DNA from: Paramecium pentaurelia
Lineage: Eukaryota > Ciliophora > Oligohymenophorea > Peniculida > Parameciidae
NCBI GenBank assembly: GCA_905183005.1
Contig: CAJJDO010000148.1
Coordinates: forward strand, 110,418 to 174,417
Length of the DNA: 64,000 nucleotides
Reading direction: 5' to 3'
This document shows positions 37,188 through 48,010 of this stretch, piece after piece; position 1 is the first letter of the stretch, and every line of letters begins with the position of its first letter. Both the position numbers and the translations under genes were made by a program. The notes under the pieces are model-generated. The model had not been told where the DNA came from. It did not search any database and worked only from the letters and a program-made list of their open reading frames with translations.

Positions 37188-37502
37188 ATAATCTTATTAG
37201 TTTTAATTATAAAATATAAATATAAATTATTAAAAAGAATAATTTTTATATAATTATAGATGATACATCTTTATTATTAAGGTAAATAATTATCTTTAAT
37301 TAATCTATTACTATATCAAATAGTATATTATATCATTGATATCAATCTTTTATGAGTTTAGTGAATTTAAAGTTTAAATCATAAATAATTATATTATTAT
37401 GAATTTCATCAATCTTTTGAGAAAATTAAAATAATAGAATTAAAAATACTAATAAAAATCATAATAAATTTTTTATTTTTTTAACATTATTATATTTTCA
37501 TA
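37188..37502. other. Intergenic region, about 315 bp
   Basis: AT-rich gap between genes on the same strand. Nothing recognised. Confidence 0.5.
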
Positions 37503-38372
37503 ATGAAATCACAAATACATTTTTATTAAAGACCATAAAGTCATAATCCTGAGTCAAAGAAATAAGAGCATAGTAATTAAATTTAAAATGAAAAATTTTT
37601 AAGTTCTATTATAAAACTTCAAAATTAAATAGAAGAGCTGAAACATAATTAACAAATTGTATCAGAAAGTCTGACGAATAATTTAACTAATATCAATAAT
37701 AAAATAAATACAATGGAATCCTTAATCAATGAATTATCTTGCCAACCTTAAAGTCCTTTAATTGATTATCTTAAACAAAGTAATGCCATGCTTAAGTAAT
37801 AAACCTAAAACAAAATAAATATGAGTACTTCTTCAACTGCTGGTTTATTTTTGGAGTAACAAAAGAACCTAGAATAAAAATTATCTTCGATGAGGGTTTG
37901 GAGTCACTAATAAATTTAACCTGATAATAAACTAATGAATAGACTAGTTCCAAGTAGCAAGAGCGATCAAAATAATTAATAAAAATAAAATAATCAGGGT
38001 ATAATCAAAAATTTTAAAAAATTGAATTAATGTGTTTTATGTAAAGAAAAAGATTATTAATTAATTGAAACTCCATGCAATCATTTTTTTCATAAAAAAT
38101 GCTTGCAATATTTATTTGATTAATAACTAATGGATTATGAACATAAAAAATAATTTAAATGCATCTGTAAGTAAGAATTACATTCAAGATTATTTATAAG
38201 ACATTTATAAATTGATAGTGAAATGTTGTTCAAAAAATAAATAAATATTATTTACCAAAAAAATAAGAATAAAATAAATTAATGTTTAAATTGTAATATA
38301 ATTTGGATATATGATATTTTTTAAAAAACTAATGAACGTTGTTTCAAATGTGGAAAAGTTTAGATGTTGTGA
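37503..38372 (+). CDS. RING-finger protein, paralogue of the gene at 38844
   Basis: Predicted 289 residues, no intron. The N-terminal 170 residues are Gln/Asn-rich and partly coiled coil. From about residue 175 a RING-type zinc site reads CVLCKEKD, then ETPCNHFFHKKCLQYL and FKCICKQEL. A further Cys cluster (CLNCNIIWIYDIF then CFKCGKV) follows, recalling the IBR part of RBR ligases, though one set of ligands is incomplete. RING proteins pass ubiquitin from E2 enzymes to substrates. The same layout occurs in the convergent neighbour at 38844-39932. Confidence 0.7.
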
Positions 38373-38843
38373 ATTGATATTAATTATATTATTATTAAAT
38401 TTATAACAAATATCTTTAGTCTCAAATATTTGATATTTTTATATATAATTGGTCAATATTTATAGAACCATCAAAAATATTATTATTTATATTTAAAGAC
38501 TGGAATAAATTTATTCATTAAATATAAATAGATTTAGGAATCAATTATTAATAAATAAATAAGAAACATACTTAAAGTATTTTTCAGTATGATTAAAATA
38601 AAGAGTGAATAGCAAAATTAATTCTTTATGATAAAAAATTGCTATTGTTTTTCAAATAAAATAGTTAAAGTTTGAATAAACAATCTAAGGTTTAAATAGG
38701 ATTAGATAATTAGTAAATGTCCAAATAATTATGAACTTATTGTAAAATCAATAATCTATCTAGAATCGTGTTTATATTTTTATTAAAATATTAACATTAA
38801 AAATTTTTTATGTTTATAATAAAGAATTACTTTATAAAATTAT
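38373..38843. other. Convergent intergenic region between RING paralogues
   Basis: About 470 bp of AT-rich DNA between two stop codons. Nothing recognised. Confidence 0.5.
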
Positions 38844-39932
38844 TCAATTTTAGCCTTTTTCTTAACATTTACAATAATATAAAGTATTATTCTTATTATG
38901 GTTATCCATAACCCAAAAAAAATCACACTTTTAACACTTTCTAAATTTCGTTTAATTACTTTAATATATGAATTGTAGTTATTTTGAAATTAATTTTTAT
39001 TATTATTCTTCATAAAAAGATTGATCAATAAAGGGGAGCTTATGGATTTTACTATTACATAAGCAAGTAATCTATGGATTTTATAAAAAATTATTTATTT
39101 ATCCGATAATAAATGCCTTCAAACAATTTATGTGATATGTATGTTAACAATTCAAAATATATTAATTTTCATAAGATTATTATCGACATTAATAGCAAAC
39201 AAATAAACTTATTTTTATTTCAGTTTCAAATAAATTAAGTTATGGTTCTTAATTTATTTGTGAATCTTAATTTATTAATGAATCTTTATTTATTTGTGAA
39301 TATTTATTTATTTGTGAATCTTAATTTATTAATGAATCTTTATTTATTTGTGAATCTTTATTTATTTGTGAATATTTATTTATTTTTGAATCTTAATTTA
39401 TTTGTGAATAATCACTATTTATTTAATTACTTTATTAAACATAGCTAATTTAGGAATTTGTAGTTTAAAATTATTATTTTTGTTTTTATTATTATTCACT
39501 TTTTATTTAATTACATGTTGGTCTCTATGCATAATTTATCCTATTAGCAAAGTAGGATATTGGTAGTCCTTTTTCTTAAACACTTATAATTTTTATCTAG
39601 GGTTAAGGTTTACCATTATCATTTTAATGGGATAATTTTTAATATTAAATATTCTACACCGGTTTTTCTCCATATTCCGAAATACTTCTCATTTTGATTC
39701 CCATTTATCTTGTTTCTTCTTTGTTTAAGCTAGAGTTTTTATTTTATATAGTTTTTGGTTCATAATAGGTTTAATTAATATCTGTAATTTCTGACTTATT
39801 TGTTATATAAGTGATTTATTTTCCATCCTATAATCTTTAAAATTAATTAAAATTGTTTCTTACTTGTCTTAGATTATTAATTAAATCATACATACATTCT
39901 CTTCTAGATTAATCACTTTACAATTAATTCAT
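38844..39932 (-). CDS. RING-finger protein with hexapeptide repeats
   Basis: Predicted 362 residues without a required intron. The N-terminal half is Gln/Asn-rich. Nine copies of a six-residue unit, (D/Y)S(Q/K/L)IN(K/Q), lie near residues 170-225, encoded by an 18-bp minisatellite. The zinc part then reads CYQCRQQSYENQYILNCQHT, YHINCLKAF and ITCLCNSK, followed by KCQKCDFFWV and YYCKCQEKG. It parallels the RING plus second Cys cluster of the convergent gene at 37503-38372, so the two are likely duplicates. The start at 39930-39932 gives MNQLQSDQSRRECMYDL. A role as a ubiquitin ligase is inferred. Confidence 0.65.
39246..39408. repeat. 18-bp coding minisatellite, about nine copies
   Basis: On the plus strand the unit resembles AATTTATTTGTGAATCTT with few variants. 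On the minus strand it keeps frame within the RING gene and encodes a hexapeptide. The variants are ordered: a three-unit block (DSQINK, YSQINK, DSLINQ) seems to have been repeated. This implies expansion by unequal exchange or slippage. Confidence 0.85.
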
Positions 39933-40437
39933 TTATTAAGGGACTTGGAGATGAGGCTATTTCAATATTTTATTTTGAAAGTTTTACTAATTAGGGCTCC
40001 CTTAAGTGTGTTAACTAATTGATCTTTATTTGTAATTTATAGAACCATTGTTCATTAATAAAATAAATAAATATTATTATCTAGAATCTTTGTTTATATA
40101 AAAACACTAAATGCCAAAAAATATTTAATACAAAATTTTGAATAGTTAATATTTCATTTTTTTCTAATAAAAGTTCCTCCTAATTTATCAATAATATAAA
40201 TATATCAAAATATCAAAAAAATTCTACAAAAGTCATACATTTAGAATTTCAAAACTTTTAGACTTTACTTTGTGAGATTAAGAATATTTTTTAAATAAAA
40301 AATAATAAATTCAATTTTATAGATATTCTGGATAGTCCAATATATTATTGATAAGAATTATTTTAGAGAGAGTGAATAATGAATTAAGAATATAATTGAA
40401 TATATATAAATTTCTTTTAAGCGAAATAATTTTATTA
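39933..40437. other. Divergent intergenic region, about 500 bp
   Basis: AT-rich gap between the RING gene and TIM16. It must carry the promoters of both. No motif or gene was recognised. Confidence 0.5.
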
Positions 40438-40961
40438 ATGGTCAAGCGTCTCATAATTAAGTTGATAATTGAGGTCGGTTCCACTGTAGCCAAGTCTTTT
40501 ATGAAAGCCTACTAATAGACTGCAAAATGTAAGAAGTTAACAATTAGATTAGAATCAGGAGGAAAAGCAGGAAATCCATTTACAGAATTTCTGAATCAAA
40601 CTATGTAAGCGGCAAATCTGACTCATAAACCTATGACAAGAGAGGAAGCATTTAAGATACTACAATTAGTTCCAGAGAAAGCTAGTCCAGAGGATATTAT
40701 CAGAGTAAATAGAAGGATGATAATTTGTAGGTTTATTGGAGATAATTCCATAAGAATGATCCTGTGAAGGGAGGGTCATTCTATCTTCAATCAATGTTAC
40801 ACAATGCAAAATGTGAGTTAATGAAGGACTTTGCAGATGTTAATGAGAAGGAAATCTTAGAGAAGATCAAAAAAGAAGGGGAGAGTTAGAAAGGAGATGA
40901 AGAAGGGTAGAAGGATGAAGCAAAGGTGGAGGATAAGAATGAAGAAAAGAAGGAAAATTGA
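40438..40961 (+). CDS. PAM16: TIM16/PAM16 subunit of the mitochondrial import motor
   Basis: Predicted 165 residues with one 26-nt intron. The N-terminal hydrophobic region (LIIKLIIEVGSTVAKSFMKA) is followed by the degenerate J-like domain of the family: MTREEAFKILQL, then IIRVYWRQFHKNDPVKGGSF and YLQSMLHNAKCELMKD, matching the conserved N-x-x-x-G-G-S-F-Y-L-Q-S block. TIM16 pairs with TIM14 at the TIM23 channel and regulates mitochondrial Hsp70. The acidic, Lys/Glu-rich tail is longer than in yeast and human. The succinate dehydrogenase gene starts 49 bp downstream on the same strand. Confidence 0.85.
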
Positions 40962-41010
40962 ATTCTTAAGTACTTATTTTGAGGATTGAAATTGATATAT
41001 AAATTTAATT

Positions 41011-42010
41011 ATGTTATAGAGATTGTCTGCAGTAATAAGAAGACCAATATTCTGGCATGGCACACATCATCATCATGATAGTAATGATGCTACAAAGAGA
41101 CTATTTGACACTGTTTCAAGTACAGTTAAAGGCATATAATAAATAAATTATGTGGTTGAACATAATCCAAAACTCACAGCTGAAGAGAAGTCTAAAATGA
41201 AGCAATTTTTGATTTATAGATATGATCCAGCTGTATGATTTAATTTATTGATTTTAGGATGAGAATGACTTTCCAAAATATGTGAGTTACTATGTTGACT
41301 TGAAGAAGATACCCCCTATGTATTTGGATGCATTATTGTACATCAAAGACAATTATGATTCATCTCTCTCTTTACGTCGTTCATGCAGAGAGGGTATCTG
41401 TGGATCTTGTTCTATGAATTGCAATGGTCTCCATAAGTTAGCATGTATCCATGCAATAGACACTGATTTAACTTAACCAGCCTACATCACTCCTTTAGGT
41501 CATATGTTCGTAGTGAAAGACCTTGTTGTTGACATGACTAACTTTTACACTCAATACAAAACAATTGACCCTTATTTGAAGAGAAAGACTCCAAAGGTAT
41601 GAGAATCTAAATTTATCATTATAGGAAGGAAATAAAGAATACATTCAATCAGTTGAAGATAGAAAGTTATTAGATGGTCTCTATGAATGTGTGTTGTGTG
41701 CATGTTGCTCAACCTCATGTCCATCATATTGGTGGCATCCAGATAGATATCTTGGTCCAGCTGTATTGATGTAGGCTTATAGATGGATTGTAGATTCTAG
41801 AGATGAGTATACAGATGAAAGATTAGAAAAATTAGGTATTCTTATATTTCTATATTAATAGCTGAGGATGTTAAGGTAGAGGATTGTTAAAATATTGGTA
41901 TGTGTTCTTTTACATGTCCAAAGGGACTTGATCCATAAAGATCTATGAATCATTTAATGAAATTGATAGAAGAATATAAAGAAAGAAAGATTGCATCAGC
42001 CACATTATGA
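41011..42010 (+). CDS. SDHB: Succinate dehydrogenase iron-sulfur subunit
   Basis: Predicted 306 residues with introns of 25, 28 and 26 nt. It is subunit B of complex II, carrying electrons from FAD to ubiquinone. The [2Fe-2S] site reads CREGICGSCSMNCNG with the downstream LACIHA. The second domain has CVLCACCSTSCPSYWW and CQNIGMCSFTCPKGLDP, which provide ligands for the [4Fe-4S] and [3Fe-4S] clusters. The N-terminus MLQRLSAVIRRPIFWHG suits a mitochondrial presequence. The whole catalytic region is conserved with no missing ligand. It is convergent with the RING-H2 gene, with 25 bp between stops. Confidence 0.95.
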
Positions 42011-42035
42011 AATTATCATAACATAAATAAAAATA

Positions 42036-42791
42036 TCATAGAATACTTGTTAATTAAGTGTTTCTATAATCACTAATTTTTGATCTGCATTTTGGACAAC
42101 TAAAGTTGATTATTAACCAAGCCTTTATACAATGCATATGAAAATGATGTTATTAATTACAAGGCAGGATTAACAATTCTTCATTTCTACTATATACTTA
42201 TAAGCAAATTCCACATTCCTAATCACCTTATACATTTTCACATTAATAAATCACTTTTGCATTTAATATAAGTTCATTCAAAATTTATTAATTTATGTAG
42301 TTTTGTTTTTATTACTTTAACTTTTTCCATAATATCATTAATAAAATAAATGGTAATGATATCAATACTATTAAGCATAATATGTACATTTCCCAATATT
42401 AATACAATGATATTATTAAAAACATCATCTAAAAAGTGATCAAATTTCTATAACAATTATCTATAGGTTCCATTTTTGTTTATATATAAATTGCCCAAAT
42501 GATAAGTATTTAATTAGTCAAAGCATTAAAGATTTAAAAATAACGGATGGTTCTATTTCTTAATGCAACTTCAGATTTGATTTGTTCTGTAAGAATGAGT
42601 TATCTTCTTTCTGTTTCCTCTTAATTTAAATAGATATATGAGTCTTGATTTGAAGTCACTACAAATTCAAAAGGGTGATCTCCTTAAGGTTCTGGTTGAT
42701 AATGCCTTCCTTCAAATTATATAGCATGATTTAAACTTTCTGCTATTTCTATTACAACTCCCTAGAATGCTTATTTACATTACTATGTCAT
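42036..42791 (-). CDS. Membrane-anchored RING-H2 protein
   Basis: Predicted 251 residues, no intron. One long hydrophobic region near residues 135-170 (including YILCLIVLISLPFILLMILW) anchors the protein. The C-terminus carries a RING-H2 finger, CGICLQVYSRNEELLILPC, then HHFHMHCIKAW and SCPKCRSK, with the C-x2-C ... C-x-H-x-x-H-x2-C ... C-x2-C arrangement. Two or three extra residues sit before the histidines (NQQHHFH). It probably acts as a ubiquitin ligase on an internal membrane; the substrate is unknown. Confidence 0.75.
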
Positions 42792-43179
42792 TCAAAAATT
42801 GATATAATTTGGTGTAATAGAAATATGCTCCAATGGAATGCAGTGTCAATATTATTAACCAATACATAATATTATCAGATTAACAATTCAAATTAAAACT
42901 CAAAATCAATGCTATTACAAATTTCAAAATACTATAAAACCTATTCAAAATTATGAATTTTTTTGCATTTTACAAGCATCTATAAAACATAAAAGTAAAT
43001 CTCTTATTTATTAACATTTTAATATATATATTAATAATAATAAATTAAACTTATTGTTTTATTTTTAATAATCAGTATCTTATTTCTCTTAAATAATGAA
43101 TTAAATATTCTTATTTTATATAATAAAATAGGAAGAATTCTATTAGATGATCATATTAATTATTTATTGAATATATAAA
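42792..43179. other. Intergenic region, about 390 bp
   Basis: AT-rich gap between two minus-strand genes. Nothing recognised. Confidence 0.5.
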
Positions 43180-46100
43180 TCACTATTATAATTATTATTA
43201 TTATTATTATTCTGGTTCTTCTTCAGGTGGTATCTATTCAATAAATGGGCAAATCTCTTACCAAATTCTTATCATTCCATTGGAACCTTAATATTTGATT
43301 ATTATTATTTACTTGCAGTAATCAATAATCTACCAATAATAAAAACACCTCTAATTTCTTCTTTAGTCAATTCATATGTCTTAATTAACAATCCTTTATC
43401 AAAATTCCAAATACTCAATCTACCATCTGAACCACCAGTTATAAGATGTTTAAAATATAATAAACTGCATAAAATTGATCCAGTATGACCATCCTTTAAT
43501 GTTCTAAATATATTTAATTAATTTACTTTAATTTTGTTCCTTATTCTACATTCATTAAATCACTTACTTTATCCATCCCTCCAACAAATAATAGATTATT
43601 GTTAATCATGTACAAATGTTACACTTTTACTGTAACAACTGTTCTTAAAGTCTTCAATATAATTTTTGGACCTGTTTTTTCCTAAAATCATATAGAAAAC
43701 ATCTTATTTACTCTTTTGTATGTTTTGACTCTTCCATCAGGAAATCCAGCTGCAAATACATCTTTATTATAAGTAACCAATGATATTACAAATGTTCTAT
43801 CTACTGGTTCTACATGTTCTAAAGCACCTGATACAAAATTGACTAATTGAATCTTTCTATCTTCTGAGGCTGTTACAATACTTCCATCAACATATACAAT
43901 AGAATAAACTCCTTTTTCATGATGTTTGAATTTGATATCCATTTACCAAATACCATCATGTTATTTCCATCCAATTACAGTTCCTTCTTTATTACCTGCT
44001 AACAACATTCCATTATGTACATAAACACTTAAGACTTCAGCTTCATGATATAATACTTTATTGATTTCAAATGTTTATGCATTCCATATAATAACTTATT
44101 TATCTTCTCCTGCAGTGATAAACTCATCTTTATAAAGGAAGACTATTTGATTGATTTTACCTTCATGTTTACTCATTTCTAAACTTGGGAATTTACCAAC
44201 AATTTAAGAATCAGTATAAAGTGATGTAGATTTTAATGTATCTACATGAGGAATTAAGGTACCAATCAACCAATGATAAGCTTATTTTTTACTAATAGGA
44301 ATTTATTAAGGAAAATTTAATACTTAATATCCATGTGAAGATATAAAGTATATTTTAGGTTATTTTGATCTAATTAGTTCAGTATTCTACAAATATGCTC
44401 CCAATCTCCATAAACCTTATTATTATGTTTAATCTATTTCCATATAAAAATATGTGTCTTCTCTTTCAAATTTAATTAATTTAGTTGAATCTTTAATGAT
44501 TTCTCCATTTTCTTTAATTAAATAAATACTGAAATTTTCTTTAGAGATTTTAGCATCTACTAATAGATATTATCTATCAATAGGTTTTAATTTATGAGGA
44601 AATTCAGTATCTAATAAAAAGTTACTTATATCAGGAAAGAGTTTATCTTATAAAGACCAAACAACTAATCTACCTTATTTAGTAAATGTAAGTAATCTCT
44701 TTTCATAAGTGACACATTCTCCTTGATATACCATAACTGGAGATTGAAAATATTTTTAATTAGTAATTTTGAGTTCATTGATAGTTTCTAGACCATATAC
44801 AAAACTTATATGATTGCCTTAAGCAATTAGAACTCCATCTTCATTTGATAAAACACTATTAACTTATTGATTAGAATGAAGACTAATGTTTGGACCTCTT
44901 TCTAATGAATCAATGCTTAAAGTATGTAATACACCATCAAGACCTCCAAAAATTAAGTAACGTTAATCTATAGAAATAATCTATAGTATTGGTTATCCAC
45001 CACTAAGATAGCCTTTGATAATCACTTATTTAATAAGTGTTCCACTCAAAGGTTTATCTAATGACTTTTCAATCTTATAGATGAAAATGGATTTATTATT
45101 ATCACATAAAAAAGCTATTTGATCATTAGTAATAGAAACCATTTTATTGATAGGATCAACAGTTTATGTTGAAGATTCAACTTAAATGGCAGTATCAATA
45201 TATAATTACAATTATCTTAAATCTACTTTGACTAATATTAATTCTCCATCATTTGTACCCAAAGCTAAACCTTCAGCTCCTACTTTACACATTGAATTAG
45301 TTTTTTTATTGATGGCCAATGTATATACTAGAATGAATTATTATGTATCATCATCTTTTTTTAACCAGACTACCAAACCAGAATTATCAGAGATCATAAC
45401 ATTTTCATCATCCCAAATTATAATAGTATTAACATGATCAGAAAATTTACAATTAATTGTACTATCTATTAAATAACTATCCAAATTCCATATACTAACA
45501 CTACCATTTTGATTTGCAGCAACAATTAGATTTGGTGATTAAAATGCACATTATGCAACTTCTTAAGGATTTTTATGTGATTTAGTAAGATTAGGATAAG
45601 TTTTTAATTGAGATGTGTTGATTATTTAATTAACCACATCAAATGCTTCATATGGTTCTTTTAATGATCCTAGAATCCAAAAGTATGGATATAATGTTCC
45701 TTATTCTTATGGCAATTGAGGTAATTAATAACGTTCAATTGAATTTGGTGTCAAGACACACATTTCTTCAATAGAATCCATTTTTAATTTAGGTAGACAG
45801 GCAACCAACTATAGAATATCTCTTTTATTCTATAGATTCGAAAAACTGATCAACTGAATTCCATCTTTTGGATTTTAATATTGTTGAATATCTGAATCAG
45901 ATTAAATTACTTATTTATCTAAATAATTATTATATTTGTAAATTACTTTCCAATATTATATAGAAATTCAAGAAACCTTAATTTGGTTTATTAACAAGTA
46001 AAACAACTAATTGAGACTATTATGGCTTATGTATTATATGATAATGATTTATGGAAGTTGTAGACAATGGATGTTATTCATTAATTTCTTTAGTTTCTTC

Positions 46101-47950
46101 ATAATATTCAACATGTTGTATGAATATTCTACCTTTGATAACTAATTTATTATAGCAAATATAAAATACTGTTGGTTTGTAATAATGCTTTGCATATACC
46201 ATTCTCATTGGAACGATAACTATATAATTTATTATTAGTTTCATCATGAACTTTAATGTATACATTAGGCACTGGATATTTACTCACTAAATCTATAAAT
46301 TAAAATTAAATAAGATTGATTTTATCTTAATGTACTGATGGAGGTTACAAATATTTAGGTTTCTTTATCATTAAATCACTTGATGGTTTTATAGCATGTT
46401 TTTTATCTAATGCATCTTAAACAGGATCATATCCTTCTTCTTACGTATTAGCTTTTATTAATTCAAATTTAAATTCACATACTCCAGCCTTTGGAGATAT
46501 TTGACCCTTATACACAATATATCCTATTTTCTTAACAAATATATTGAATTAATCAGGTTCAACTACAATTTCATACTTCCCACTTCCTGGAGGTGACTCT
46601 TTCAAAACAGCATCCTTTCCACCTCTCATTGGAATTATCTCTACTTTACATTCTGTTACTGGTGCCATTTGACAAACTGCAGTTACTATTATACAAGAAT
46701 GTGTTTATTTCTCTAAATTAATTACTTAATCAAGAGGCTAATCGTCAGCATTTAATTAAAATAAATTTATTTACTATTACCTATAATAAATGAATTTTAC
46801 TTGAGTTTTTCTTAGAAAATCATTAGTTTCCTCTATAATAACCTCATAAACATCTAAAGGTACATTTTTTAAAGAGATTCTACCATCCTAATTTGTTCTT
46901 TCAATCTTATATGAAGGATTCTCAACTGGTTCTTTCAAACTTCTTTAAGATTATCCTGAAATATTAGAATAAGCTGACTTTGGTCTAGTCTATGCACTTT
47001 GGGGTCTCAACATTCTGTTTGATCTGGATGTTACTAAATTGTATAATAAAAGTATTTAATTACACATAATGCTTTGGGATCTTGATTGAACAGGTCTATA
47101 GGGTTGTATTTTGACATCTATGTTTTTTAATTTCTAATCAGAATCAGCAAATTTTAAATCTATATTAAATGAAACCTTCTTAAAATATTAAGGCAACTTA
47201 TTTATAATCACTGAAGTCTATGGCCATGCTTTAGTATTAAGTTTAGATCCAATTACAGCTTATTTGATTTGTCCTTTTTATTTAGACATCACTTAAACTT
47301 CAAAACATCCTTAAAGTGAATTCTATTTAAAGAATACCTAAACGACGCTATAAAAACATGGTGTCTATACTATGATCAAAATGATCATATATTAATGGTT
47401 TAAGAATCACTTTAACAATTGGAAATCGTTAGATAATCTCATTCTTAAGGGCTTAGGCATATGTAAGATAACGTGCTTCATCATGTTTTGTAGATCCCAT
47501 ATGTTCATGACAATTAGTACTGCAATTAATTTACTCTTTTACCAATATTCAATTGTAACAATCACATCTTCTTCAGAAATATCTTTGAATTCTCTAAATT
47601 CCCTAAAGCCTTAATGTTATTCACTCTTATTATGAATCTCTTCATTCTTCTCCCATAACTCTTAAAATGTTCGTAACTTCTTAATCTTCACATTTGTGTA
47701 CGACAGTCCAGCATCTGAGTGTTCGTACTTGATCATCCGACTACACTTAATAACATTCATATAAGTACTCATATCGAAATATTCCTAAAGAAATCCACGG
47801 TTTCTCATGTATGTCTTTATCAAAATGATTGTCACACAGTCTATTCTCAAAATTCAAATTACCTTGACATCACCATTAATGATTAATTCTATGTATACTT
47901 CTAAGATCTCTTTGTTGGTTATGAAAGTTGGGATAATCTGTCTGATTCAT
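43180..47950 (-). CDS. Giant WD40-repeat protein with N-terminal Rdx-like and beta-sandwich regions
   Basis: Roughly 1,500 residues; several introns of 20-30 nt are needed, plus one of 58 nt at 47841-47898 near the start. The N-terminal region holds VIVTIEYCTNCHEHMGSTKH with a Cys-x2-Cys and following helix, resembling the selenoprotein W/T (Rdx) thioredoxin-like fold. Next come Gly-rich beta segments such as GRISLKNVPLDVYEVIIEET and GSGKYEIVVEPDQFNIFVKK, like carboxypeptidase regulatory-type sandwiches. The rest is WD40-like blades (HEKGVYSIVYVDGSIVTASE, CSLLYFKHLITGGSDGRLSI). The C-terminus is acidic, ending in poly-Gln. A scaffold, perhaps ciliary, is inferred. The 5' exon is less certain than the remainder. 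Confidence 0.65.
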
Positions 47951-48010
47951 AGTATCTCTACATTAATTTGTATTTATATATATATATATATTAATAGATA
48001 ATAATAAGTT

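Noticed and set aside
39242..39448. Plus-strand ORF of Asn/Leu/Phe repeats
   Set aside because: It is the complement of the hexapeptide repeat in the minus-strand RING gene, whose frame continues into a zinc-binding region.
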